Source: a virus. From it: a DNA stretch of 46,660 nucleotides. Below, piece by piece: positions 22,967-31,904 of this stretch (positions within the stretch are counted from its first letter, which is position 1; each line of letters starts with the position of its first letter). Position numbers and translations under genes: made by a program. Location: positions 1 through 46,660 of the IMG/VR virus record IMGVR_UViG_3300017752_000025, one strand, 5' to 3'. The notes beneath the pieces were generated by a model that saw only the letters and a program-made list of their open reading frames with translations, made no database searches and was not told the DNA's origin.

Positions 22967-23465
22967 GATTATAGATAATTTTTTAGAAAAAAATGTGTAC
23001 GATCATTTTTCTAATTTTTTAAAGTCTGAAGAAGTACCTTGGTATTTACGACATATTGATTCATCTTATGGTGAAACTAAAAATAAAAATGGTTTTTTTT
23101 CTTTTTGTTTTTATAATAATTTTGAACCAAACCACGATGCCTTTTACACTTATATACAACCATTTATTAAAAAATTAAAAGCAAGATCACTTTTACAAAT
23201 AAGAGCTAATTTAACTTGTAGAGATATTGATAATAACGAGTCATCTTATCACGTGGATTATAATTATAATAATTCTATGACTGGAATTTATTTTCTTACA
23301 TCTTGTAATGCTAAAACAATATTAAAAATTAATAAAAAAGAAATAGTTGTAGATAATATTGAAAATAGAATGTTGTTATTTCCAACGAACATATTACATA
23401 AAGTGGTTTATCAAACTGATATACATAAAAGATATGTTGTTAATTTTAACTTTTTTGGTGAATAA
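22944..23465 (+). CDS. 2OG-Fe(II) oxygenase, HVDY type, 173 aa
   Basis: NESSYHVDYNYNNSMTGIYF gives His103/Asp105 with the following strand, and LLFPTNILHKVVYQTDIHKR gives His152 and Arg163. All four expected residues are there. The start is a TTG at 22944, inside the end of the previous gene, with AGGA nearby; a later start would remove the first strand. The N-terminus KYKIIDNFLEKNVYDHFSNF is typical of phage members of this family. Its stop overlaps the next ATG (TAATG). Confidence 0.75.
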   Translation: MNLKTKYKIIDNFLEKNVYDHFSNFLKSEEVPWYLRHIDSSYGETKNKNGFFSFCFYNNFEPNHDAFYTYIQPFIKKLKARSLLQIRANLTCRDIDNNESSYHVDYNYNNSMTGIYFLTSCNAKTILKINKKEIVVDNIENRMLLFPTNILHKVVYQTDIHKRYVVNFNFFGE

Positions 23466-23794
23466 TGTCAGTTGCTAATTTTACAAAATTATTAAAAGAT
23501 AAAAAATATCCTAAATCAAAAGAAGGTTGGGATATAGAAGGCATATTACATAAGTCAACAAATAGGTCTTATAAGTATGATTTGGGTCCTATTAGAAAAT
23601 TTGAAGATGAATCAGTAGGAAAAATAGGTTTTTTTAAAACCAAAGCAGATAAGATGGTATTTGATTTTAAAGATCAGTGGATAATATTAGACATTGAAGA
23701 ACTACACGAATATATAAAAGAAAATAATGTTAAAAATCTTTTACTTGATGATCTTCTTAAAACTTTAACGTGGAATATAATTGTAGATAAATGA
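23465..23794 (+). CDS. array protein without an oxygenase motif, 109 aa
   Basis: A small alpha/beta protein with FTKLLKDKKYPKSKEGWDI at the start and a conserved-looking core MVFDFKDQWIILDIEELHEY, ending TWNIIVDK. No HxD or distal His motif is present. I believe related short proteins occur in marine T4-like phages but cannot name the family. It overlaps both neighbours (TAATG upstream, ATGA downstream), so it is co-translated with the oxygenases and may be an accessory or substrate-presenting protein. Confidence 0.7.
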   Translation: MSVANFTKLLKDKKYPKSKEGWDIEGILHKSTNRSYKYDLGPIRKFEDESVGKIGFFKTKADKMVFDFKDQWIILDIEELHEYIKENNVKNLLLDDLLKTLTWNIIVDK

Positions 23795-24468
23795 ATTGGC
23801 CTTTAGTAGTTGCAGATGAGTTTTACAAAGACATTGATCTCTTACAAGATTTTGCAGTAAAACAACATTATGAACCTGGACTTAATTTTCCAGGATTTAG
23901 AACAAATTTAATAAGTGAAATAAATCCTAATTTATTTGAAGGTATTGCTTTAAAAACTTTGTCTTTATTATATCCAGATAACTATAATGAGTTGACATAT
24001 AGAGCAACTTCTTATATTCAGAGAATACCAGCAAACTTAATTGATGGTTGGGTACATTCAGATCAAGGAAGTCAAATTACTTCTATAATATATTTAAACA
24101 AAAATATTAATGCTGGAACATCATTATTTAAGCCAGTTGTTCCTTTTCCAAACATTAATGATTACGCTTATGATAAAAGATGTTATTTTCAAAAAGTAAA
24201 TAATTTAGAGAAACTTACGAAAAAAGAAGAAGTATTTTTTACAAGTAAAAGAGATGAAATTAATTCTCAGTTTAGAAAAACTTGTTTCATAAATTCTGAA
24301 TATAATAGGTGTATCTTATTTGATGCTAGTGAATATCATTCAGCAGAAAGTTTTAATTCTAATACTAAAGAAGATAGATATACTTACATTACTTTTTGGC
24401 AAGAGATATGGTACGGAAACAAACAATTAAATCCAACGTTACCTACTTCAAAAAGGATTATGCCATAA
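23791..24468 (+). CDS. 2OG-Fe(II) oxygenase-like protein (DUF6445 type), 225 aa
   Basis: The protein reads WPLVVADEFYKDIDLLQDFA at the N-terminus, LIDGWVHSDQGSQITSIIYL in the middle (His89/Asp91) and CILFDASEYHSAESFN near the C-terminus (His183), followed by DRYTYITFW (Arg196). This set fits DUF6445-type proteins, thought to be related to 2OG-Fe(II) oxygenases. An insertion of about 50 residues separates the two metal motifs. ATGA couples it to the gene before, and TAATG to the gene after. Confidence 0.75.
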   Translation: MNWPLVVADEFYKDIDLLQDFAVKQHYEPGLNFPGFRTNLISEINPNLFEGIALKTLSLLYPDNYNELTYRATSYIQRIPANLIDGWVHSDQGSQITSIIYLNKNINAGTSLFKPVVPFPNINDYAYDKRCYFQKVNNLEKLTKKEEVFFTSKRDEINSQFRKTCFINSEYNRCILFDASEYHSAESFNSNTKEDRYTYITFWQEIWYGNKQLNPTLPTSKRIMP

Positions 24469-25007
24469 TGGATAATTTTATATACTTGTCAAAAATTAGT
24501 AAAAAGGTATGTGAGGATATTGTTAATTATTATTTCAATAATAAAGAGCAGCACTTACAACCAGAGTTTAATAGTGATACTAAAACATCTACGGAATTAC
24601 CTATCTCTGTTAGTAACAATGATTATCCATTTAACAAATATAAAACTGAATTACAAAAATGTATTGATGAATATAGAAATAAGTATCCAGAGGTAGATAC
24701 CTTATTAGAAAAATGGGGTCTATTAGAAGATTATAATATACAATACTATAAACCAGACGAAGGTTTTAAAAAAGTACACTGTGAAAGAGGTTGTATAGAA
24801 GCATCTAAACGAGTCCTTGTTTTTATGACTTATCTAAATACAGTACAAGATGCTGGAACTATATGGCCAAAACAAAAATTTACTTCCGATTGTATTATCG
24901 GCAACACTGTTATATGGCCTACGGATTGGACACACTCTCATAGAGGTATTATAAACTCTAAAAAAGATAAATGTATTATTACAGGATGGTATAGTTTTTA
25001 TGATTAA
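24468..25007 (+). CDS. 2OG-Fe(II) oxygenase, HCE type, 179 aa
   Basis: The ATG at 24468 overlaps the previous stop (TAATG), like its neighbours. A longer form from TTG at 24396 would overlap by 73 bases and add residues not typical of the family. YKPDEGFKKVHCERGC gives His104/Glu106 (HxE instead of HxD). RVLVFMTYLNTVQDAGTIW is the core strand pair. VIWPTDWTHSHRGIINS gives the distal His at 156 or 158, with Lys/Arg following. ITGWYSFYD closes the protein, a signature I recognise from phage oxygenases. Confidence 0.8.
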   Translation: MDNFIYLSKISKKVCEDIVNYYFNNKEQHLQPEFNSDTKTSTELPISVSNNDYPFNKYKTELQKCIDEYRNKYPEVDTLLEKWGLLEDYNIQYYKPDEGFKKVHCERGCIEASKRVLVFMTYLNTVQDAGTIWPKQKFTSDCIIGNTVIWPTDWTHSHRGIINSKKDKCIITGWYSFYD

Positions 25008-25518
25008 AGTAAAGAAAATCCAAAGTTACTATCTAGTTACAAAGATCAAAGAACATAATCAAATTAAAAGTGATCTCTTATCTTTAATTGATAAGATACC
25101 TCAAAATTCTTTTGAAGATATAACACATACAGATTGGAATTTACCTAGAGATTTAAAGAGAGAATATTTAGACTATTTTTATAAAATTATTACACCTTAT
25201 ATGAATGAGATGACTGAATTTTTAGAGGAAAAGAAATGTACTATTCAAAATGGATGGTTTCAACAATATTATAAAAATAACTACCACACTTGGCATAGAC
25301 ACGGAAAAACAAATTTTGCTAATGTATATTATCTAGAGCTGAAAGATACTAAAAGAACAACAAAAGTTAAACCTATAGTAAATAGTAAGAAGTCAATAAA
25401 TCTAATAGCTAAAGAAGGTGAATTAGTTACTTTTCCTGCTATGTTTCAACATACGTCTGAGAAGATTAATAACAATTTTAGAAAAACAATAATATCATTT
25501 AATAGTGATTTTGAGTAA
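25000..25518 (+). CDS. 2OG-Fe(II) oxygenase-like protein, HxH type, 172 aa
   Basis: NNYHTWHRHGKTNFANVYYL (His96, His99, His101) resembles the metal motif of the family with HxWHxHxx.NFS.VYYLEL. EGELVTFPAMFQHTSEKINN supplies distal His151, with Arg161 before the last strand TIISFNSDFE. It is the last gene of the array and overlaps the previous by eight bases. After it a late promoter starts a new fibre group, so the array is one unit ending at 25518. Confidence 0.8.
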   Translation: MIKVKKIQSYYLVTKIKEHNQIKSDLLSLIDKIPQNSFEDITHTDWNLPRDLKREYLDYFYKIITPYMNEMTEFLEEKKCTIQNGWFQQYYKNNYHTWHRHGKTNFANVYYLELKDTKRTTKVKPIVNSKKSINLIAKEGELVTFPAMFQHTSEKINNNFRKTIISFNSDFE

Positions 25519-25536
25519 ATATTTAATTAAAATCAT

Positions 25537-25544
25537 TATAAATA
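25537..25544 (+). promoter_or_regulatory. late promoter
   Basis: An exact TATAAATA lies 19 bases before the ATG at 25564, with AAGGAG between them. Confidence 0.7.
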
Positions 25545-25563
25545 TAAACAACAAGGAGTGAAA

Positions 25564-25782
25564 ATGAGTGAAGAAAAGATTATAACAATTGATGGTAAAG
25601 AGTATAAAGAGTCTGAGTTAACAATTAGATGTCGTAATGTAATTTTTAGTAGATCAGAATTACAAACATCTAAAACAAGACACGAAATGGAACTTGAAAA
25701 GATTGATGTTTTAACTAATTACTACAATATGGAAATCAAAAAAGAATTAGAAAAATTAAATGGCGGCGATAGCAAACCTTAG
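25564..25782 (+). CDS. small coiled-coil protein, 72 aa
   Basis: The ATG at 25564 is preferred over GTG at 25558, which overlaps the AAGGAG ribosome-binding site at 25553-25558. The N-terminus has IITIDGKEYKESEL, a motif of short conserved marine-phage proteins (DUF6447-like), followed by a helix. Residues about 40-70 form a probable coiled coil. Such proteins lie with fibre genes and may be small structural adaptors. It overlaps the next gene by 23 bases. Confidence 0.7.
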   Translation: MSEEKIITIDGKEYKESELTIRCRNVIFSRSELQTSKTRHEMELEKIDVLTNYYNMEIKKELEKLNGGDSKP

Positions 25783-26104
25783 AATAGATCAAGGAGCAAC
25801 TTTTTCAACTGACGTAACTGTAACTGGTACGGACGGAAGTGCGTTTAACTTAACTGGTTACACAGCGGCAGCGAAAATGGCAAAAGGATATGCTTCTACA
25901 CGAACAAGGACAGCGCTTACAACAGCAATCGCAACTGATAGAACAACTGGTGTAATTACTCTATCATTGACAGCGAATCAAACAAACACACTTGACGCAC
26001 CCGCTAGATACGTTTATGACGTAGAAATTACACAAACTTCTGATAGTACAATAACAAGAGTGATTGAAGGTATTATTACAGTTAGTCCATCTGTGACAAC
26101 TTAA
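25760..26104 (+). CDS. tail structural protein, 114 aa
   Basis: The sequence LRIDQGATFSTDVTVTGTDG, NLTGYTAAAKMAKGY, GVITLSLTANQTNTL and YVYDVEITQTSDSTITRV matches a widespread beta-sandwich domain of tail and baseplate-attached proteins (BppU-like N-terminal type). It would be a virion attachment component for the fibres that follow. The start overlaps the previous gene, and the next gene has its own late promoter. Confidence 0.75.
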   Translation: MAAIANLRIDQGATFSTDVTVTGTDGSAFNLTGYTAAAKMAKGYASTRTRTALTTAIATDRTTGVITLSLTANQTNTLDAPARYVYDVEITQTSDSTITRVIEGIITVSPSVTT

Positions 26105-26123
26105 TTCTTTAGTATAGTTTTAT

Positions 26124-26131
26124 TATAAATA
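26124..26131 (+). promoter_or_regulatory. late promoter
   Basis: An exact TATAAATA lies 22 bases before the ATG at 26154, with AGAGAG between. Confidence 0.7.
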
Positions 26132-26153
26132 TAACAAAAAGAGAGATATATCT

Positions 26154-26426
26154 ATGGTAAAAGCCGTAATTAATCGTACAGGTGGCGTATCTGCTAAAAT
26201 TAATAGCACAACTTCATCTGGACCACAAAAAGTTAGTGTTACAACTCCAACGGCTCAAGTTAACGTTGATGGTGTTAGACAATTAAGAAGTTTAACAGAT
26301 GTCAATTCATCTACTCTGGTTGACGGTGCTTTAATCCAATATGATGCTTCATCTGACAAATTTATAACAAGAAACGAATTAGAAACTACCTCAGGAACTA
26401 TAACGTTCAACGGTGGTAACTTTTAG
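26154..26426 (+). CDS. small fibre-connector protein, 90 aa
   Basis: The protein begins MVKAVINRTGGVSAKINSTT and continues with VRQLRSLTDVNSSTLVDGAL, ending TSGTITFNGGNF. The LTDVNSSTLVDGALIQYD module is a common fibre element, in which a helix-loop is followed by a beta turn. It probably joins fibre modules. It is followed 12 bases later by the large fibre gene. Confidence 0.65.
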   Translation: MVKAVINRTGGVSAKINSTTSSGPQKVSVTTPTAQVNVDGVRQLRSLTDVNSSTLVDGALIQYDASSDKFITRNELETTSGTITFNGGNF

Positions 26427-26438
26427 GGGAATTAACAA

Positions 26439-28430
26439 ATGGCAACAATAATTCAGATAAAACGTAGTTCAGGAACTACGGCACCCTCATCACTTAAACT
26501 TGGAGAACTAGCCTATACATTTGGTACAGGTACACAAGGTAATCTAGGAGATAGAATTTTCATAGGTGAAGGTGGTGTAGATGGTAACGGTGACGCAAAT
26601 AACGTTACAGTAATCGGTGGTCAATATTTTACAGATAAGTTAGATCACGTAGATGGAACATTAACAGCAAATTCAGCAATAACTGTTGATACTAACAAAG
26701 CGATTGATGAAATCTTAATAGGTAATAACGCTTCAACAGGTGGTACTTTAAAATTAAACGAAGGTACTAATAACGGAACAAATTTCATTGGACTTAAAGC
26801 TCCGAATGCCGTAACAACCACAACTACTTTCACGTTGCCAGATGGTGATGGTTCAAACGGTCAATTCTTAAAAACAGATGGTTCAGGAAATTTAAGTTTC
26901 GGTACTGTAGTATCTACTTTATCACTTGCCGCTGACTCTGGTTCAAATGATTCAGTTTCAACAGGAGAAACAATTACATTTGCTGGTGGTACTGGAATTG
27001 ATACTACTGTAAGTGATAACAATGTTTCTTTTGCGATTGATAATACAGTCGCTACACTTACTGGTAATCAAACACTTACAACAAAAACAATAGATTTAGG
27101 CAACAATACTTTAACAGGTACTACTGCTGAATTTAATACTGCTTTACAAGATGGCTCTTTTGCTACATTAGCAGGTACAGAAGCATTAACTAATAAAACA
27201 CTTACAGCACCTAAAATTGCTGATGGTGGTTTTATTGCTGACGCTAATGGTAATGAGTTAATTCTATTACAAACAACTACAAGTGCAGTAAACGAATTAG
27301 AAATTACTAATGCTGCTACAGGTAATGGTGTTCAAATTGCTACTTCAGGTGGTGATACAAACATTGATCTTAAATTATCACCGAAAGGTTCAGGTGTTGT
27401 TGATGTTAACTCAAGTAAAATTACAAACGTAACTGATCCATCAAGTGCTCAAGATGCTGCTACAAAAGCATATGTAGATAGTGTTGCTAATGGTTTAGAT
27501 GTAAAAGCTTCTGTTAGATATGCTTCAACAGCAAACGTTACTGGTACATATGATAATAGTGCTGGAACAATTACTGCTGGTTCAAACGGTGCTTTTTCAA
27601 TTGATGGTCAAACTCCATCAGCAAATGATAGAATATTATTAAAAAACCAAACAACTGCTACTCAAAATGGTTTATATAGAGTAACTACAGTTGGTTCAGG
27701 TTCTGCTGCTTACGTTTTAACAAGAACACCAGACGGTGATGAGGCGATTGAAATTACAGGTGGTGCTTTTGTATTCGTTGAAGAAGGTACTGCTAATGCT
27801 GATAATGGTTACGTATTTACACATAACGGAACACCAACATTAGGAACAACTAATATTACAGTTGAACAATTTTCTGGTGCAGGTCAAATATCTGCTGGTG
27901 ACGCAATCACTAAATCAGGTAACACATTAAACGTTGCTGTAGATGATACAACTATCGAAATATCAAGTGACGCATTAAGAGTTAAAGCAGATGGTATTGG
28001 TACAAACCAACTTGCTTCTACTGCCGTAACAACAGCAAAAATTACAAACTTAAATGTAACTGGCGCTAAAATTGCTGCTGACGCAATTGATGGTTCAAAA
28101 ATTGCTGATGACGCTGTAGACTCTGAACATTTAACAGATGGTTCAGTAGATAACGTTCACTTATCAGGTAGTATCGCTAATACTAAATTAGCGAATAGTG
28201 CGATTTCATTTACAGATGAAAGTTCGACTGCTGGTTCTGTATCACTTGGTGGTACATTAGAGTTTTTAACTGGAGAAGGTATTGATACAAGTGCTTTAGG
28301 TAGTACAATAACTATTGCTGCTGAGTTAGCGACAACATCAAACAAAGGTGTAGCATCATTTAGTTCAGATAACTTTACAGTATCTTCAGGTGCTGTAACA
28401 GTTACTTCACTAGATGGCGGAACATTTTAA
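26439..28430 (+). CDS. large tail fibre protein, 663 aa
   Basis: The N-terminus [20 protein letters not shown] is an attachment module also starting the proteins at 28448 and 31905. Fibre modules follow: [48 protein letters not shown], an [20 protein letters not shown] segment (about residues 325-345), then a domain with [18 protein letters not shown] and [19 protein letters not shown]. The last 150 residues return to repeat-type modules ([35 protein letters not shown]). This is the layout of a long trimeric fibre. No S74 domain is present, so maturation would depend on other chaperones. Confidence 0.85.
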   Translation: MATIIQIKRSSGTTAPSSLKLGELAYTFGTGTQGNLGDRIFIGEGGVDGNGDANNVTVIGGQYFTDKLDHVDGTLTANSAITVDTNKAIDEILIGNNASTGGTLKLNEGTNNGTNFIGLKAPNAVTTTTTFTLPDGDGSNGQFLKTDGSGNLSFGTVVSTLSLAADSGSNDSVSTGETITFAGGTGIDTTVSDNNVSFAIDNTVATLTGNQTLTTKTIDLGNNTLTGTTAEFNTALQDGSFATLAGTEALTNKTLTAPKIADGGFIADANGNELILLQTTTSAVNELEITNAATGNGVQIATSGGDTNIDLKLSPKGSGVVDVNSSKITNVTDPSSAQDAATKAYVDSVANGLDVKASVRYASTANVTGTYDNSAGTITAGSNGAFSIDGQTPSANDRILLKNQTTATQNGLYRVTTVGSGSAAYVLTRTPDGDEAIEITGGAFVFVEEGTANADNGYVFTHNGTPTLGTTNITVEQFSGAGQISAGDAITKSGNTLNVAVDDTTIEISSDALRVKADGIGTNQLASTAVTTAKITNLNVTGAKIAADAIDGSKIADDAVDSEHLTDGSVDNVHLSGSIANTKLANSAISFTDESSTAGSVSLGGTLEFLTGEGIDTSALGSTITIAAELATTSNKGVASFSSDNFTVSSGAVTVTSLDGGTF

Positions 28431-28447
28431 TTTTTAAAGGAAATTAA

Positions 28448-28894
28448 ATGGCGACTATTATTAAATTAAAAAGAAGTACAACAGCTTCTGCAGTACCAAC
28501 TACAAGTAATTTATCTGATGGTGAAGTTGCTGTAAACATTACTGATAAAAAGATATATCAACGTAATGGTAGTAATATAGTCGAAATATCAAATACTACT
28601 AACTTTGAGAGTGTTGGTAGTGATATATTACCTGACTCTACTGCAACACACGATATAGGTGCAATCACAAATAGTTTTAAAGACATATTTTTATCTGGCG
28701 CCCCTAAAAAACAAGTCAACATATATACAAATGCTGGTGGATTAAGTAGTGTGGCCGCTGGATTTGCTTTTAGATTTAACACTAACATAAAATATTTTAA
28801 CCAAGTTTTTACTAATGCAGGAGGATTGGTTACGCCAGCGATTACAGCACAATCAACAGATTTTGATGACGATAATCCGGCATATACATTTTAA
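28448..28894 (+). CDS. short fibre protein, 148 aa
   Basis: The N-terminus ATIIKLKRSTTASAVPTTSN repeats the attachment module of the preceding gene, followed by LSDGEVAVNITDKKIYQRNG. The middle has a HDIGAITNSFKDIFLSG segment, the pattern of fibre beta modules. The C-terminus has IYTNAGGLSSVAAGFAFR, close to [18 protein letters not shown] at the end of the next protein. It may be a truncated relative of its neighbours, joined by shared ends. Confidence 0.75.
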   Translation: MATIIKLKRSTTASAVPTTSNLSDGEVAVNITDKKIYQRNGSNIVEISNTTNFESVGSDILPDSTATHDIGAITNSFKDIFLSGAPKKQVNIYTNAGGLSSVAAGFAFRFNTNIKYFNQVFTNAGGLVTPAITAQSTDFDDDNPAYTF

Positions 28895-28900
28895 TAAATT

Positions 28901-30901
28901 ATGGCAAATAAAACACCGATAAGACTAGTATTTACAGGCGGAGTACCAACAGGTATTGCTGAATATCAATCAGGTGATACTATTGGAGCTTCGTTTCTAG
29001 CAAATACAGCAGTAACTGCTGGTAGTTATGGCTCAGCAACAGCAATTCCAACATTTTCAGTTGACGCACAAGGTCGTTTAACAGCAGCAAGTACAGTAAG
29101 TGTTGCCACAAATTTAACTATTAGAGATGATACATCTACTACTGATACAGTTTCATTATTATCAGACACACTTACATTTTCTGGTACTACAAATGAAATC
29201 ACAGCAACTGTAACAGATAATAAAGTTACAATAGCATTACCAGATGATGTAACAATAGGCAGAGATTTATCAGTAACTAGAAACGCTGTAATTACAGGAA
29301 ACTTAACTGTAAATGGTACAACAACTACTGTATCTACAACTAATACAGTTGTTTCAGATACACTATTAGAATTAGGAAATGGTACTTCAGGTAGTCCTTC
29401 AAATGATGCTGGTATAGTTATTGAAAGAGGAAGTTCTGATAACGCATTTATAGGATATGATGAAAGTGCTGATAAGTTTAAAGTTGGTACTGGTTCATTC
29501 ACAGGTGCTTCAACTGGTAACTTAACAATTACTACAGGTACTTTAGTCGCAAATTTAGAAGGTAACGTAACTGGTAATGTAACTGGTAACCTAACAGGTA
29601 ACGTAACTGGTAATGTAACTGGTAACCTAACAGGTAACGTAACAGGTGATGTTACTGGTGATTTAACTGGTGATGTTACAGGTAACGTAACTGGTAATGT
29701 AACTGGTGCTGTAACTGGTAATGCTGATACAGCGACAACACTTGCAACAGCGAGAGCAATCGCAGGTCAAAATTTCGATGGTTCAGCAGCGATAACAATT
29801 GCGTCAACTGATTTATCAAACACATCTAACATAACATTAAATGATGCTTCACAAACATTAACTAATAAGACATTAACAAGTCCTGTTATATCTACAATTA
29901 CAGGTTCTACAATCACTTTAGATAGTGCGGGTGATATTAGTTTAGACGCTGATGGCGCTGACATTATATTAAAAGACGCAGGAACAGAATTTGGTAGATT
30001 TACAAACGACTCTACAGACCTTGTAGTTAAAGTTGCTACACAGGATAAAGACATTAAATTTGTTGGTGATGATGGTGGTTCTGCTATCACAGCATTAACT
30101 TTAGATATGTCAGATGCTGGTTCAGCAACATTTAATAGTAATATAGCAGTTGGTGGTAACGCAACAATCACAGGTAACTTAACAGTTAATGGTACAACAA
30201 CAACTGTTTCATCAACTAACACAGTAGTATCTGATCAATTATTTGAATTAGGAAACGGACGTACAGGTTCAGCATCAGGCGATGCAGGTATCGTTATTGA
30301 GAGAGGTAATGATAGTAACATTTTCTTAGGATATGATGAATCTGCTGATGAAGTTGTATTTGGGTCAGGTTCATTTACAGGCGCTAGTACAGGAGATTTA
30401 TCAATAACAGACTCTAATATTAGAGCAGCAAATGTTACAGCATCTGGAAATTTAGCAGTTACTGGTACAACAGCTTTAAATGGTAATATAACTTTAGGTA
30501 ACGCTACAAGTGATACAATTACAGTAACAGGTAGATTTGCTACGGCGTTAGTACCTGATACAAACGTTACATATGATTTAGGTACTTCATCTTTAAGATG
30601 GAGAGATATTTACTTGTCAGGTAATACAATTGACTTGGCAGGTGCGACTATTCAAAGTGATGGTAGTGCAGTTACTTTACCATCAAATTCAAAAGTTGGT
30701 AATGATAAAGTTGCCGTTACTGATGATAGTGGGGCGATTATTAGAAGGGTATCATTTTTTACAGCTTCGGGTGGATTAGCGAGTGCTGCGGCATCTTTCG
30801 TTTTTTCAGGTGGTTCAACAGCAACTGTATTTACAAAAAATCAAACATTTACTCGGGCAAACGGTAGTAATCAAGCTAATTTTCAATTGTTTGAGTTTTA
30901 G
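28901..30901 (+). CDS. repeat-rich tail fibre protein, 666 aa
   Basis: Two copies of a long module are visible: about residues 130-210 ([40 protein letters not shown]) and about 420-500 ([40 protein letters not shown]). Between them lies a run of about 13 GN(V/L)T-type tetrapeptides (residues 221-272) and a [13 protein letters not shown] module. A C-terminal [14 protein letters not shown] module follows. The tetrapeptides would give a regular triple beta-structure. A 36-bp tandem duplication underlies them. The stop region is duplicated just downstream. Confidence 0.85.
   Translation: MANKTPIRLVFTGGVPTGIAEYQSGDTIGASFLANTAVTAGSYGSATAIPTFSVDAQGRLTAASTVSVATNLTIRDDTSTTDTVSLLSDTLTFSGTTNEITATVTDNKVTIALPDDVTIGRDLSVTRNAVITGNLTVNGTTTTVSTTNTVVSDTLLELGNGTSGSPSNDAGIVIERGSSDNAFIGYDESADKFKVGTGSFTGASTGNLTITTGTLVANLEGNVTGNVTGNLTGNVTGNVTGNLTGNVTGDVTGDLTGDVTGNVTGNVTGAVTGNADTATTLATARAIAGQNFDGSAAITIASTDLSNTSNITLNDASQTLTNKTLTSPVISTITGSTITLDSAGDISLDADGADIILKDAGTEFGRFTNDSTDLVVKVATQDKDIKFVGDDGGSAITALTLDMSDAGSATFNSNIAVGGNATITGNLTVNGTTTTVSSTNTVVSDQLFELGNGRTGSASGDAGIVIERGNDSNIFLGYDESADEVVFGSGSFTGASTGDLSITDSNIRAANVTASGNLAVTGTTALNGNITLGNATSDTITVTGRFATALVPDTNVTYDLGTSSLRWRDIYLSGNTIDLAGATIQSDGSAVTLPSNSKVGNDKVAVTDDSGAIIRRVSFFTASGGLASAAASFVFSGGSTATVFTKNQTFTRANGSNQANFQLFEF
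29561..29632 (+). repeat. two perfect 36-bp tandem units inside the fibre gene
   Basis: The unit beginning GGTAACGTAACTGGTAATGT at 29561-29596 is repeated exactly at 29597-29632. It encodes [12 protein letters not shown] twice. Degenerate 12-bp subunits continue to about 29720. In frame, so slippage would lengthen or shorten the fibre in steps of 4 or 12 residues. Confidence 0.9.
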
Positions 30902-30920
30902 AGAAATGTTTGAGTTTTAG
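30888..30920 (+). repeat. 14-bp direct repeat carrying the stop codon
   Basis: TGTTTGAGTTTTAG occurs at 30888-30901, containing the stop of the fibre gene, and again at 30907-30920, so the last codons FEF and stop are copied 19 bases downstream. This looks like a short slippage or recombination scar at the end of a modular fibre gene. Confidence 0.75.
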
Positions 30921-30931
30921 GGAAAAAAGAT

Positions 30932-30939
30932 TATAAATA
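30932..30939 (+). promoter_or_regulatory. late promoter
   Basis: An exact TATAAATA lies 19 bases before the ATG at 30959, with AAGGAG between. Confidence 0.7.
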
Positions 30940-30958
30940 TACTAAGGAGAAAAAAATT

Positions 30959-31855
30959 ATGTCAGTAAAAACACCAATACGAACAGTCTTTGACGGAAGT
31001 GGAAACGCCACTGGATTAGCCGAATATCAATCGGGTGAATTTATAGGTCTTACTCACGGTGGTTTAGGGGCTTCATTATCAATTGGTTCTGCGGGACAAG
31101 TTTTAAAAGTAAATAGCAGTGCTAATGCGTTAGAATTTGGTGGAGTAGAGGCAGTTATTAATATTGATGGTGCAACTAATTTAGAAAGTGCTACATTAGC
31201 AGTTGGTGACAAATTTTTAGTATCAGATGGTGGTTCTGAGGGTAGAGCAACATTATCACAAATAGATACATTATTTAAAAGTACATCACAGACTTTAACA
31301 AATAAAACTATTAACGCTGATAATAACACTGTTACAAATATAGGACCAAGTGAATTGTCAAATACTGCTGTTACGGCAGCAACTTATGGTTCAACAACAG
31401 CGATACCAGTTATTACAGTTGACGCACAAGGTCGTTTGACAAATGCTTCAAACGCAGCAATATCAACTACATTATTAGTTTCTGACGAAAGTTCAACTCA
31501 AGCATCAATAAGTTTAGGTGCTAGTGAAGTATTAAATGTTGCTGGTGGTTTAGGTATAGATACAACAGTTAGTGGTAAAACTATTACTGCCAAATTTAAT
31601 TTTAGCGATGGTGATGCAGGTCAATTTTTAAAAACGGATGGATCTGGTAATTTTTCATTCGGTGATTCGTTATCTAATTATGATGAATCTTTACAAACAA
31701 CAATACCAGGAGCAACTAATACAGATTTAGCAGGAGGTGAAACACCTTTCGCAGCTGTATCAGACGCTTTCGGTGTAAAAACAATATCAACGGTATACAG
31801 TTTAATGGATCCCGCTGGTGCAACAGAAACTTTAGATTTAGGTGCTTTTAGTTAA
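30959..31855 (+). CDS. tail fibre protein, 298 aa
   Basis: The N-terminus KTPIRTVFDGSGNATGLAEY matches the start of the protein at 28901 ([20 protein letters not shown]), so the two share an attachment module. Internal modules include [54 protein letters not shown] and [18 protein letters not shown]. The last 40 residues (LVSDESS-type and YSLMDPAGATETLDLG) are distinct and may bind a partner. It is not followed by a chaperone domain. Confidence 0.8.
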   Translation: MSVKTPIRTVFDGSGNATGLAEYQSGEFIGLTHGGLGASLSIGSAGQVLKVNSSANALEFGGVEAVINIDGATNLESATLAVGDKFLVSDGGSEGRATLSQIDTLFKSTSQTLTNKTINADNNTVTNIGPSELSNTAVTAATYGSTTAIPVITVDAQGRLTNASNAAISTTLLVSDESSTQASISLGASEVLNVAGGLGIDTTVSGKTITAKFNFSDGDAGQFLKTDGSGNFSFGDSLSNYDESLQTTIPGATNTDLAGGETPFAAVSDAFGVKTISTVYSLMDPAGATETLDLGAFS

Positions 31856-31871
31856 TCACCTATATATAAAT

Positions 31872-31879
31872 TATAAATA
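31872..31879 (+). promoter_or_regulatory. late promoter
   Basis: An exact TATAAATA lies 25 bases before the ATG at 31905, with AGGAG between. Confidence 0.7.
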
Positions 31880-31904
31880 AAAAGAAAACTAGGAGAAAAG
31901 AAAA

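Noticed and set aside
24396-24467. Longer form of the HCE-type oxygenase starting at TTG 24396
   Set aside because: It would overlap the previous gene by 73 bases; ATG at 24468 in a TAATG junction matches the other junctions of the array.
29561-29720. CRISPR array
   Set aside because: The repeats have no spacers, are in frame in a fibre gene and encode GN(V/L)T tetrapeptides.
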